Assembly (NCBI GenBank): GCA_964406005.1
Contig: CAYOPZ010000022.1
Location: 1 to 45,344, forward strand
Length of the DNA: 45,344 bases
From: CAYOPZ01 sp964406005
GTDB lineage: Bacteria; Bacteroidota; Bacteroidia; Bacteroidales; SM23-62
Direction: 5' to 3'
The notes under the pieces are model-generated. The model was not told the DNA's origin. It made no database searches and worked only from the letters and a program-made list of their open reading frames with translations. How positions within the stretch are numbered: the first letter of the stretch is position 1; every line of letters starts with the position of its first letter. Both the position numbers and the translations under genes were made by a program. Shown piece by piece: positions 7,794 to 15,571 of the stretch.

Positions 7794-8342
7794 TTAAAAA
7801 TTCATCTTTGCCTTGCCTGCATGGGGCAGTTCGAGGTCTCTGTCGGACAAAATCTGTTTTCCCGGATCTACCCGCCAGTCGATGTTGATCAACGGATCAT
7901 TGTAGCGAATGCCTGCTTCGAATCCGGGTTCATAGAATTCATCACATTTATAGAAGACCACCGAAAAATCACTCAGCACTGAAAATCCATGGGCAAACCC
8001 CCTGGGTATCAGCAATTGCCTTTTGTTTTCGTCTGACAGTTCCACGCCGACCCACTTCAGATAGGTCGGGGAACCCTTCCTGATATCAACGGCAACATCC
8101 CATATTTTACCTTCAAGTACGCGTACAAGCTTGGTCTGGGCCTTGGGTTGCAGCTGGTAATGAAGCCCCCTGATTACCCCGTAGACGGATCTGGACTCGT
8201 TGTCCTGAACGAAATGGATGTGCAGGCCTGCTGCCTCCGTATCCCTTTCATTGAAGCTTTCATAAAAATACCCCCTGTTATCCTGGTGGATCCGGGGTTC
8301 CAGTATCATCAGGCCTTCTATTTCCGTACGGAGAATGTTCAT
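7794..8342 (-). CDS. rfbC: dTDP-4-dehydrorhamnose 3,5-epimerase
   Basis: The 182-residue protein has the cupin signature of RfbC: GLMILEPRIHQDNRGYFYES at the start (about 10-29), GVIRGLHYQ with the catalytic His, the RVLEGKIWDVAVDIRKGSPT strand, and the IPRGFAHGFSVLSD block. It epimerises C3 and C5 of dTDP-4-dehydro-6-deoxyglucose, the step before RfbD. Length is normal for the family. It lies 9 bp after rfbA and 12 bp before rfbD. Confidence 0.95.
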   Translation of the reverse strand: MNILRTEIEGLMILEPRIHQDNRGYFYESFNERDTEAAGLHIHFVQDNESRSVYGVIRGLHYQLQPKAQTKLVRVLEGKIWDVAVDIRKGSPTYLKWVGVELSDENKRQLLIPRGFAHGFSVLSDFSVVFYKCDEFYEPGFEAGIRYNDPLINIDWRVDPGKQILSDRDLELPHAGKAKMNF

Positions 8343-8351
8343 CTGCTGCGC

Positions 8352-9242
8352 TCATGTATCATAGGTGAAAATTTTTTCTTCTGCAATATTCATCAGATAC
8401 CGGCCGTACTGGTTCTTAAGCAGCGGTTTGGCAAGTTCCAGAAGCTGACGTTTGTCTATATATCCCCTTTTATAAGCGATTTCTTCAATACATGAGACCT
8501 TCAGGCCCTGACGTTCCTCGATTGTATATATGTAATTGGATGCCTGGAGCAGGCTCTCGTGTGTGCCCGTATCCAGCCAGGCCATTCCCCTGCCCATGAT
8601 CCTGACATTCAGCCGGTTCTCGTTCAGATATAGACGGTTCAGGTCGGTGATCTCCAACTCGCCCCGGGCGGATGGTTTCAGCTTCCTGGCTTTTTCAATC
8701 ACATCATTGCTGTAAAAATACAGTCCTGTCACTGCATAATTGCTTTTCGGCGCTGACGGTTTTTCTTCTATGCTCAGTACTTTTCCCTTGCTGTTGAATT
8801 CCACAACTCCGTAACGCTGGGGATCCGTCACATAATAGCCGAAGATCACAGCCCCGTCCCTGAGCTTTGCCGTTTCGAGCAAGATCTTTCCGAGTCCGTG
8901 GCCATAGAAAATGTTGTCTCCAAGGATGAGGCAGACAGGATCCTTGCCAATGAATTCATCTCCGATCAGGAATGCCTGTGCAAGGCCGTCGGGCGAGGGT
9001 TGAATCTTATAGCTGAGTTTCAATCCCAGCTGATGCCCGTCTTCGAGCAGATCCTCGTAGAGATGCAGGTCTTCCGGTGTCGAGATGATCAGGACCTCCC
9101 GTATGCCGGCCAGCATGAGTACCGAAAGGGGATAGTAGATCATGGGCTTGTCGTATACGGGTATGATCTGTTTGGAAATGCTCTTGGTAAGGGGATATAG
9201 CCGGGTTCCGGCACCTCCGGCCAGAATGATACCTTTCATCAT
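8352..9242 (-). CDS. rfbA: Glucose-1-phosphate thymidylyltransferase
   Basis: The 296-residue nucleotidyltransferase begins MMKGIILAGGAGTRLYPLT, the sugar-nucleotide-transferase signature, and carries PVYDKPMIYYPLS, LILGDNIFYG and the C-terminal WLDTGTHESLLQAS motif. It joins dTTP and glucose-1-phosphate to dTDP-glucose, the first step of dTDP-rhamnose synthesis. Its start overlaps the stop of the upstream decarboxylase gene by 4 bp (ATGA-type), so translation is probably coupled. The 4,6-dehydratase gene rfbB, usually next to it, is missing from this window. Confidence 0.96.
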   Translation of the reverse strand: MMKGIILAGGAGTRLYPLTKSISKQIIPVYDKPMIYYPLSVLMLAGIREVLIISTPEDLHLYEDLLEDGHQLGLKLSYKIQPSPDGLAQAFLIGDEFIGKDPVCLILGDNIFYGHGLGKILLETAKLRDGAVIFGYYVTDPQRYGVVEFNSKGKVLSIEEKPSAPKSNYAVTGLYFYSNDVIEKARKLKPSARGELEITDLNRLYLNENRLNVRIMGRGMAWLDTGTHESLLQASNYIYTIEERQGLKVSCIEEIAYKRGYIDKRQLLELAKPLLKNQYGRYLMNIAEEKIFTYDT

Positions 9243-10180
9243 GATGGCAGTTCCTTTTTAAAGTAATCGATTGTTTTTACCAGACCTTCCTCGAGGGGGA
9301 TTTCCGGTTTCCAGTCCTGAAGCAGTTTGCCTGCAAGGCTTATATCCGGCCTGCGTTGTACAGGGTCGTCCTCCGGCAAAGGCTTATGGACGATCCTGGA
9401 GGAGCTTCCTGTCAGCCTGAGCACGGTTTCTGCCAGCTCAAGGATGGTAAATTCAGCCGGGTTTCCGATGTTCAGCGGGCCCGTTACCTTGTCAGGCGTA
9501 TCCATCATCCGGACACATCCTTCAACAAGGTCGTCTATGTACTGAAAGCTTCTTGTCTGGGATCCGTCCCCGTACACCGTAAGATTCTTCCGGGTCAGGG
9601 CCTGCACAATGAAATTGGATACGACCCTTCCGTCACCAGGGTGCATTTTGGGTCCGTATGTATTGAAAATGCGGATGATTTTGACTTTCACGTTGTTTTG
9701 CCTGTGGTAATCCATACAAAGGGTTTCCGCGCACCGTTTGCCTTCATCATAGCATGAGCGTATGCCTGTAGGATTGACATTGCCCCAGTAGTCCTCCCTT
9801 TGCGGATGTACCTGCGGGTTTCCGTATACTTCGCTGGTGGAGGCCTGCAATAACTTTGCCTTTACGCGTTTTGCCAGCCCCAGCATATGAATGGTCCCCT
9901 GCACCGAGGTTTTGATGGTTTTGATCGCGTTGTATTGGTAATGTATGGGTGAAGCCGGACATGCGAGGTTGTAGATCTCGTCCGCCTCCATATAAAAGGG
10001 CATGGTTATATCGTGCCTGATCATTTCAAAATAAGGCCGGTCAAGCAGGTGAATAATATTCTTCTTGGAACCTGTAAAAAAGTTGTCAAGGCAAAAAACC
10101 TCATGCCCTTCGTTTAAAAGCCTTTCACATAGATGCGAGCCTATGAATCCTGCTCCTCCGGTTACCAGTATGCGCTTCAT
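9239..10180 (-). CDS. UDP-glucuronic acid decarboxylase (UDP-xylose synthase), SDR family
   Basis: The 313-residue extended SDR has the NAD-binding GGAGFIGSHLCERL loop (8-21), and the features that separate UDP-glucuronate decarboxylases from other epimerases: YNLACPASPIHYQ, TSEVYGNPQVHPQ, and RSCYDEGKRCAE with the Tyr-x3-Lys pair, then RIFNTYGPKMHPGDGRVVSNF. It would convert UDP-glucuronate into UDP-xylose. The UDP-glucose dehydrogenase gene 14 bp upstream provides the substrate, which supports the call. Its position next to rfbA is where rfbB is often found, but the motifs are not those of a dTDP-glucose dehydratase. Confidence 0.92.
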   Translation of the reverse strand: MKRILVTGGAGFIGSHLCERLLNEGHEVFCLDNFFTGSKKNIIHLLDRPYFEMIRHDITMPFYMEADEIYNLACPASPIHYQYNAIKTIKTSVQGTIHMLGLAKRVKAKLLQASTSEVYGNPQVHPQREDYWGNVNPTGIRSCYDEGKRCAETLCMDYHRQNNVKVKIIRIFNTYGPKMHPGDGRVVSNFIVQALTRKNLTVYGDGSQTRSFQYIDDLVEGCVRMMDTPDKVTGPLNIGNPAEFTILELAETVLRLTGSSSRIVHKPLPEDDPVQRRPDISLAGKLLQDWKPEIPLEEGLVKTIDYFKKELPS

Positions 10181-10194
10181 AAAATCTTGATTTC

Positions 10195-11514
10195 TCAGGT
10201 TTTACGGCCGATCCCGTAATATATTATTCCGTTCTCCTTCATTTCGGACGGATCATAGATATTCCTTCCGTCAAAAACCACATGCTCTTTCATTCGTTTT
10301 TTCAACAGGGTGTAATCGAGGATCCTGAATTCCGACCATTCCGTGATCAGTATGAGCCCGTCCGCATCCACAATTGCCTCATATGGGTCGCGTGAATATT
10401 CAATACGGTCACCCATTTGTTTTTTAAACTCGTTCATCGCGACCGGATCGAATGCCCTTATTCTGCTTCCGGCAGCTAAAAGCCTGTCAATGATCACTTC
10501 TGCCGGTGTTTCCCTTGTGTCATCCGTATTGGGTTTGAAGGAGAGTCCCCAGACGGCAAATACCCGGTTCCTGAGATCGTTGCCGTAATGTTTTGTTATT
10601 TTATCTATAAGTATGCTTTTCTGGGACTGGTTTACAGACTCCACGGCTTCCAGTATCTTCATGGGGTAATCGTATTCCTTCCCGGTCTTTATGAGGGCTT
10701 TTACATCTTTCGGAAAACAGGAGCCTCCGTACCCGACCCCGGCATATATGAATTTATTCCCGATACGGTTATCGCTGCCGATCCCTTTTCTTACCAGATT
10801 GACGTCCGCACCTGTCCTTTCACAGAGATTGGCGATATCATTGATAAAGCTGATCTTGGTTGCAAGCATTGCATTGGCTGCATATTTGGTCATTTCGGCT
10901 GAAGCAATATCCATAAATATGAGCGGGTGACCGTTCAGAAGAAAAGGATTATAAAGTCTTTTCATGATTTTTTCAGCACGGGATGAGTCTGTCCCTATAA
11001 TGATCCTGTCGGGTTTAAGGAAATCATCAATGGCATCTCCCTCTTTAAGGAATTCCGGGTTTGATACTACATCAAAGGGGATGTCCGCACTTCGTCTGTC
11101 CAGCTCTGCCTGCACAGCCTCCCGCACCTTTTCAGCGGTGCCGACCGGAACTGTGCTTTTTGTGACGACAACAATGTAATCCTGAATGATACGGCCTATT
11201 TCAGAACCCACTTCCAGTACATGCTGCAGATTTGCATTCCCGTCTTCCCCGGGCGGTGTTCCTACGGCAATGAAAACTGCCTCTGAATCTTCAAGTGCTT
11301 TCTTGTACCGGGTGGAGAAAGAAAGCCGGCCGTTTTCAGTATTTTTTTGAATCAGGCGGTCAAGGCCGGGTTCAAAAATCGGGACGATCCCTTTTTGAAG
11401 GTTTTGAATCTTGGTTTTGTCGATATCCAGGCAGACCACGTCAAGGCCTGTCTCCGCAAAGCATGTGCCTGAAACCAATCCCACGTACCCGGTCCCTACA
11501 ACGGTAATCTTCAT
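10195..11514 (-). CDS. ugd: UDP-glucose 6-dehydrogenase
   Basis: The 439-residue protein has the N-terminal GTGYVGLVSGTCFAETG NAD loop (7-23), VVTKSTVPVGTAEK, the FLKEGDAIDDF block, the GYGGSCFPKD motif containing the catalytic Cys, and the C-terminal WGLSFKPNTDDTRE. It oxidises UDP-glucose twice to UDP-glucuronate. Length and order match bacterial Ugd. It is the first gene of the minus-strand sugar-nucleotide operon and feeds the next gene, the decarboxylase. Confidence 0.96.
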   Translation of the reverse strand: MKITVVGTGYVGLVSGTCFAETGLDVVCLDIDKTKIQNLQKGIVPIFEPGLDRLIQKNTENGRLSFSTRYKKALEDSEAVFIAVGTPPGEDGNANLQHVLEVGSEIGRIIQDYIVVVTKSTVPVGTAEKVREAVQAELDRRSADIPFDVVSNPEFLKEGDAIDDFLKPDRIIIGTDSSRAEKIMKRLYNPFLLNGHPLIFMDIASAEMTKYAANAMLATKISFINDIANLCERTGADVNLVRKGIGSDNRIGNKFIYAGVGYGGSCFPKDVKALIKTGKEYDYPMKILEAVESVNQSQKSILIDKITKHYGNDLRNRVFAVWGLSFKPNTDDTRETPAEVIIDRLLAAGSRIRAFDPVAMNEFKKQMGDRIEYSRDPYEAIVDADGLILITEWSEFRILDYTLLKKRMKEHVVFDGRNIYDPSEMKENGIIYYGIGRKT

Positions 11515-11637
11515 TCGAACATCTTTATATTAAAAATCATGTTATCAGTATGTTATGAACTTCATCCAGTCACGATGTTTATTTGTTGCCGTACTCGCGA
11601 TTCCCATCCACAGGCCCGTACGGCGAACCCTCATGTG

Positions 11638-11645
11638 CAAAATTA
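11638..11645 (-). promoter_or_regulatory. Possible -7 promoter element for the ugd operon
   Basis: The minus strand reads TAATTTTG, fitting TAnnTTTG. It lies about 125 bp before the ugd start, which would leave a leader of roughly 115 nt. No clear -33 partner was identified. Confidence 0.3.
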
Positions 11646-11887
11646 AAGTTAACTGATATATTCATCTCCTTTTGTCATTATCCCTTGATTGTTCAAGGTA
11701 TGATGATGAGGGTTTCATTCGAAATATTTATATTATTAATAATGTTTATATTAAATAAGGCTTGTTATTTATACGGGGACCTAAAGATATACCTTTTTAA
11801 TATTTTAAGTAAATGATTCCGGTTTACATTGCGCTAAAAATATGCCCGAATTTCACCTTAGAACTGGTGCAATTCAGAATAAAAGGC

Positions 11888-11895
11888 TATTTTTG
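11888..11895 (+). promoter_or_regulatory. -7 promoter element for rpsA
   Basis: TATTTTTG matches the Bacteroidota -7 consensus TAnnTTTG and lies 52 bp before the rpsA ATG. A TTAGAACTG segment lies at roughly the -33 distance but is not a good TTTG match. Confidence 0.5.
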
Positions 11896-11947
11896 CACCT
11901 CCATTGACCATACATATTGTCTAACTTATTAATTATTTTTTATCTGG

Positions 11948-14218
11948 ATGACGGAAAAAACAAAAATCAAGGGTGAAACAGCGGAACCCATAGAAAAAAA
12001 GGAAAAGGCCAAATCACCGAAAACCCCGAAGGAGACAAATGCTGATACAACCGCCAAAAAAGAATCTGATACGAGAAAGGTGGAAAAAGAGGCTGACAAA
12101 GATAAAAAGAGCGGTGCAAAAGCAGCAGAAGCCAAAAAGACTGTAAAAGAAACCAAATCTACCCCAAAGGAAACCAAAGCGGCAGCCGGGAATAACAAAA
12201 AACCCACCCAACAAACCAAGGAACCGGTAGTTAAGGAGGAACCGGCTGAAACAGCAGCGAAGACATCCGAAACCCCTGTATCCGGGGAAAAAACAGAAAA
12301 GCTGAAGGAAAAAACCGCAGGGAAAGAAGCACCCGAAACAAAACAAAAGCCTGCAGATCAGGCTGAATCTGCAGGGAAAAAAGCGGGTCCCGGACCAGGC
12401 AAGGGGAAAGACAGCGCCGGTGATTTTGACTGGGAGAATTTCAGGGTTAAGAAATCCACTTACGACGAAGCTGAGAGAACCAGGTTCGAAACACTTTACA
12501 ATAAGACACTTTCGACCATTGCCGAAGCAGAGGTGATCGACGGCAAGGTCATCTCGATGAACAAACGCGAGGTTGTCATTAATATTGGATACAAATCGGA
12601 AGGGATAGTCAGCATGAATGAATTCCGTTACAATCCGGAACTCAAGGTAGGTGATACGGTTGAGGTGTTTGTGGTAAGCCAGGAAGATAAAAAAGGGCAG
12701 CTCGTGCTTTCCCACAAGAAGGCGAGGGCCATGCGCTCCTGGGACAGGGTGAATGATGCACTTGACAAGGATGAGATCATCAAGGGATATATAAAATGCC
12801 GTACAAAGGGAGGCATGATCGTAGACGTATTTGGCATCGAAGCTTTCCTGCCCGGAAGCCAGATTGATGTCAAGCCCATCCGTGATTATGATGCTTATGT
12901 GGGCAAGACCATGGAGTTTAAAGTTGTGAAGATCAATCATGAGTTCAGGAATGTGGTCGTGTCTCATAAGGCACTTATCGAGGCTGAACTTGAACAGCAG
13001 AAAAAGGAAATCATTGCCAAACTTGAAAAAGGGCAGGTACTGGAGGGGACCGTTAAGAACATTACCTCATATGGCGTATTTATAGACCTTGGGGGTGTTG
13101 ACGGACTGATACACATTACCGATCTATCCTGGGGACGGGTGAACCATCCTGAGGAAATTATGGAGCTTGATCAGAAACTGAATGTGGTCATACTGGATTT
13201 TGATGATGACAAGAAAAGGATTGCTCTTGGACTCAAACAGCTTACCCCGCATCCATGGGATTCACTTGACGAGAAACTGAATGTGGGCGACAAGGTGAAA
13301 GGCAGGGTGGTTGTCATTGCAGATTACGGGGCTTTCGTTGAGATTGCTCCGGGTGTGGAAGGCCTGATCCACGTATCGGAGATGTCCTGGTCTCAGCATC
13401 TGAGAAGTGCACAGGAGTTTCTGAGCGTTGGAGATGAAGTGGAGGCCGTAGTCCTGACACTTGACAGGGAGGAACGTAAGATGTCATTGGGAATGAAACA
13501 ATTAAAGCCAGATCCCTGGGAAAAAATTGAAGAAAAATATGCAGTCGGTTCGAAACATAACGCAAAAGTTCGTAACTTTACTAATTTCGGAGTCTTTGTT
13601 GAAATAGAGGAAGGTGTAGACGGGCTGATCCACATTTCGGATCTTTCGTGGACGAAGAAAATCAAGCACCCGGCTGAATTTACAGCCATCGGAGAAGAGA
13701 TTGAAGTCGTTGTCCTGGAGATTGATCAGGGGAACAGGCGATTGAGCCTCGGGCACAAGCAGCTTGAAGAGAATCCATGGGATGTGTTTGAATCCGTATT
13801 TACACTGAATTCAGTACACGAAGGAACGGTCATTGAAATTTTTGAAAAAGGTGCTGTCATCGCCCTGCCCTATGGCGTGGAAGGATTTGTCGGTCAGAAG
13901 CATATGCTGAAGGAGGACGGTACGCGTATCAAAGCTGATGAGAAGCTCGAATTCAAGGTGATCGAATTCAATAAGTCAGCGAAGCGGATCGTACTTTCCC
14001 ATACTCGTATGTTTGAAGACAAGAAGAAGGGTGACGCTGTTAAAAAGCGTGGCTCAGGGCCGGAAACCAGGCGGTCTGTAAGGAAGGTCTCAGGCAGTCC
14101 GGAGAAGACCACGCTGGGAGACATTTCGGATCTTGCAGCTTTGAAATCTGAAATGGAAAATAAAGATAAAAAAAGCAAAGACAGGAAATCACAAAAAGAG
14201 AATACCGGCAAAGAATAG
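11948..14218 (+). CDS. rpsA: 30S ribosomal protein S1
   Basis: The 756-residue protein holds six S1 OB-fold repeats beginning near VIDGKVISM, IIKGYIKCR, VLEGTVKNI, VKGRVVVIA, HNAKVRNFT and HEGTVIEIF. Repeats 3-5 carry the classic GVFIDLGGVDGLIHIT-type core. S1 binds the 30S subunit and mRNA and helps start translation, which matters in Bacteroidota, where Shine-Dalgarno sites are weak. About 158 residues precede the first conserved DFDWENF segment; they are almost wholly Lys, Glu, Thr, Ala and Pro and surely disordered. A second basic tail of about 60 residues closes the protein. The ATG at 11948 follows a good -7 element; no later start would keep the extension, and the frame is open throughout. 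Confidence 0.95.
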   Translation: MTEKTKIKGETAEPIEKKEKAKSPKTPKETNADTTAKKESDTRKVEKEADKDKKSGAKAAEAKKTVKETKSTPKETKAAAGNNKKPTQQTKEPVVKEEPAETAAKTSETPVSGEKTEKLKEKTAGKEAPETKQKPADQAESAGKKAGPGPGKGKDSAGDFDWENFRVKKSTYDEAERTRFETLYNKTLSTIAEAEVIDGKVISMNKREVVINIGYKSEGIVSMNEFRYNPELKVGDTVEVFVVSQEDKKGQLVLSHKKARAMRSWDRVNDALDKDEIIKGYIKCRTKGGMIVDVFGIEAFLPGSQIDVKPIRDYDAYVGKTMEFKVVKINHEFRNVVVSHKALIEAELEQQKKEIIAKLEKGQVLEGTVKNITSYGVFIDLGGVDGLIHITDLSWGRVNHPEEIMELDQKLNVVILDFDDDKKRIALGLKQLTPHPWDSLDEKLNVGDKVKGRVVVIADYGAFVEIAPGVEGLIHVSEMSWSQHLRSAQEFLSVGDEVEAVVLTLDREERKMSLGMKQLKPDPWEKIEEKYAVGSKHNAKVRNFTNFGVFVEIEEGVDGLIHISDLSWTKKIKHPAEFTAIGEEIEVVVLEIDQGNRRLSLGHKQLEENPWDVFESVFTLNSVHEGTVIEIFEKGAVIALPYGVEGFVGQKHMLKEDGTRIKADEKLEFKVIEFNKSAKRIVLSHTRMFEDKKKGDAVKKRGSGPETRRSVRKVSGSPEKTTLGDISDLAALKSEMENKDKKSKDRKSQKENTGKE

Positions 14219-14244
14219 TTCGCAACATATAAAATTCGGTGCAT

Positions 14245-14592
14245 ATGGAATTCAATATCGACAAACAGGATGATTACACTTTGATCAAGGTGCTGGAAGA
14301 GAAGCTGGATACGCATATCGCTCCGACACTGAAATCAGAGCTTGTACTTGTATCCGGAAACGGTGAAAAAAACATCGTGCTTGACCTGGACAAGGTACGT
14401 TATTGTGATTCTTCCGGTCTGAGTGCGATTCTTGTTGCCAATCGTCTTTGTAAGAACGCCAACGGTACATTTGTCCTGACCGGGCTGAATGAGGCTGTTG
14501 AAAGATTAATCACGATTTCACAACTGGACACCGTATTGAATATTGCCAATACGGTAGAGGAAGGAGCAGAAATGATCAGGGCCACCGAGTAA
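14245..14592 (+). CDS. STAS domain protein, anti-sigma factor antagonist type
   Basis: This protein of about 115 residues is a single SpoIIAA-like STAS domain. It has the TLIKVLEEKLDTHIAP opening, the KNIVLDLDKVRYCDSSGLSA core with the DSSG loop whose Ser is the usual phosphorylation site, and the C-terminal LTGLNEAVERLITISQL helix. STAS proteins of this kind switch partners with GHKL kinases or anti-sigma factors. I chose the second ATG (14245, MEFNID) since homologues start near there; an ATG at 14239 adds two residues. It lies between rpsA and rnz in a tight plus-strand run (26 and 10 bp gaps), with no kinase next to it. Confidence 0.9.
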   Translation: MEFNIDKQDDYTLIKVLEEKLDTHIAPTLKSELVLVSGNGEKNIVLDLDKVRYCDSSGLSAILVANRLCKNANGTFVLTGLNEAVERLITISQLDTVLNIANTVEEGAEMIRATE

Positions 14593-14602
14593 TCCCCTGC
14601 CC

Positions 14603-15535
14603 GTGTCATTCAGTGTCACAATACTCGGTAGTAGTTCCGCCCTGCCCACATCCGAAAGATTTCCAACCGCTCATCTGCTGAATGCAAATGAGCGGTTTTT
14701 TTTAATCGATTGCGGTGAAGGTACACAAATGCAATTGCGGCGGTACAGGATCCGTCTCGGGAAAATACATCAGATTTTTATCAGCCATCTTCATGGGGAT
14801 CATGTATTCGGATTGTTCGGACTCATATCCTCATTTAATTTTATGGGAAGAGAGGAAGCATTGCATATATACGGCCCTGACCGGCTGGAAGACCTGATGC
14901 TTGATCACCTTAAATATTTCCGGAACGAGTCCGGTTTCGAGCTGGTATTCCATCATTTTCAGTGCAGGAGATCGGCCAGAATTTACGAAGACAGGAATAT
15001 AGAGGTCATCAGCCTTCCCCTGATTCACAGGATACCAACCTGCGGGTTCCTGTTCAGGGAAAAGCCCCGGGAGAGAAATATCCGCAAGGAAAAGATCGCG
15101 GAATACAGTATCCCGGTCAGAGATATTGTCAGGATCAAAAAGGGTGAGGACTTTGAGACCGGGGATGGCAGGCTGATCCGTAATTCGGAACTAACCATGG
15201 ATCCCTTCAGGACGCGGAGCTATGCCTATTGTTCCGATACCAGGCCCAACGAAAAGAACCTGCCTCTCCTGAAGGGGGTAGATCTGTTTTATCATGAAGC
15301 GACTTTTTCGCATACGGACCTTTCCCTGGCACATGATACTTACCACAGTACCCCGGTACAGGCAGCTGAACTTGCTAAAAAGGCGTCCGCCGGCAAATTG
15401 CTTCTCGGCCATTTCTCTTCGAGATACAAGCATGTCTCTGACCTGGAAAAAGAGGCAAAGCCTATATTCCCCGATACGGTGGCTGTCAATGACGGTGATG
15501 TTTTCAGGGTGGAGCAAGAGAGGCAGACTGATTGA
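14603..15535 (+). CDS. rnz: Ribonuclease Z
   Basis: The 310-residue metallo-beta-lactamase-fold protein starts FSVTILGSSSALPTSERFPT, has FFLIDCGEGTQMQLRR, and the zinc motif SHLHGDH (61-67). It also carries further ligands typical of tRNase Z, in AYCSDTRP (Asp), FYHEATFSH and LLLGHFSSRY. The enzyme cuts the 3' trailer from tRNA precursors, which is needed here because the visible tRNA-Asp gene does not encode CCA. Length is that of the short form. It lies 10 bp after the STAS gene. Confidence 0.95.
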   Translation: MSFSVTILGSSSALPTSERFPTAHLLNANERFFLIDCGEGTQMQLRRYRIRLGKIHQIFISHLHGDHVFGLFGLISSFNFMGREEALHIYGPDRLEDLMLDHLKYFRNESGFELVFHHFQCRRSARIYEDRNIEVISLPLIHRIPTCGFLFREKPRERNIRKEKIAEYSIPVRDIVRIKKGEDFETGDGRLIRNSELTMDPFRTRSYAYCSDTRPNEKNLPLLKGVDLFYHEATFSHTDLSLAHDTYHSTPVQAAELAKKASAGKLLLGHFSSRYKHVSDLEKEAKPIFPDTVAVNDGDVFRVEQERQTD

Positions 15536-15571
15536 TATTTATTAACTTCGTCCATCGAATAAAAGGGACAG

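Larger units (their letters stand above)
11515..11947. other. Divergent intergenic region between ugd and rpsA
   Basis: About 430 AT-rich bases separate two divergent genes. No open frame with family resemblance is present. A -7 element for rpsA (11888-11895) and a possible one for ugd (11638-11645, minus) can be seen. A small hairpin (CCTTGATTGTTCAAGG, 6-bp stem) lies in the middle. The long leader ahead of ugd is unexplained. Confidence 0.5.

Noticed and set aside
9239..10180. Reading the SDR gene as rfbB (dTDP-glucose 4,6-dehydratase)
   Set aside because: The motifs ACPASPIHYQ and RSCYDEGKRCAE and the adjacent ugd fit UDP-glucuronate decarboxylase instead.
11515..11947. Riboswitch or leader RNA upstream of ugd or rpsA
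   Set aside because: Only a 6-bp hairpin is visible in AT-rich DNA; no conserved riboswitch core was recognised.
12014..12967. 317-residue antisense frame across the start of rpsA
   Set aside because: It mirrors the Lys/Glu-rich extension of S1, which gives Phe/Leu/Cys-rich antisense codons without stops. The plus-strand S1 reading is certain.
14239..14592. Anti-sigma operon around the first STAS gene
   Set aside because: No kinase, phosphatase or sigma factor gene lies next to it; its neighbours are rpsA and rnz.
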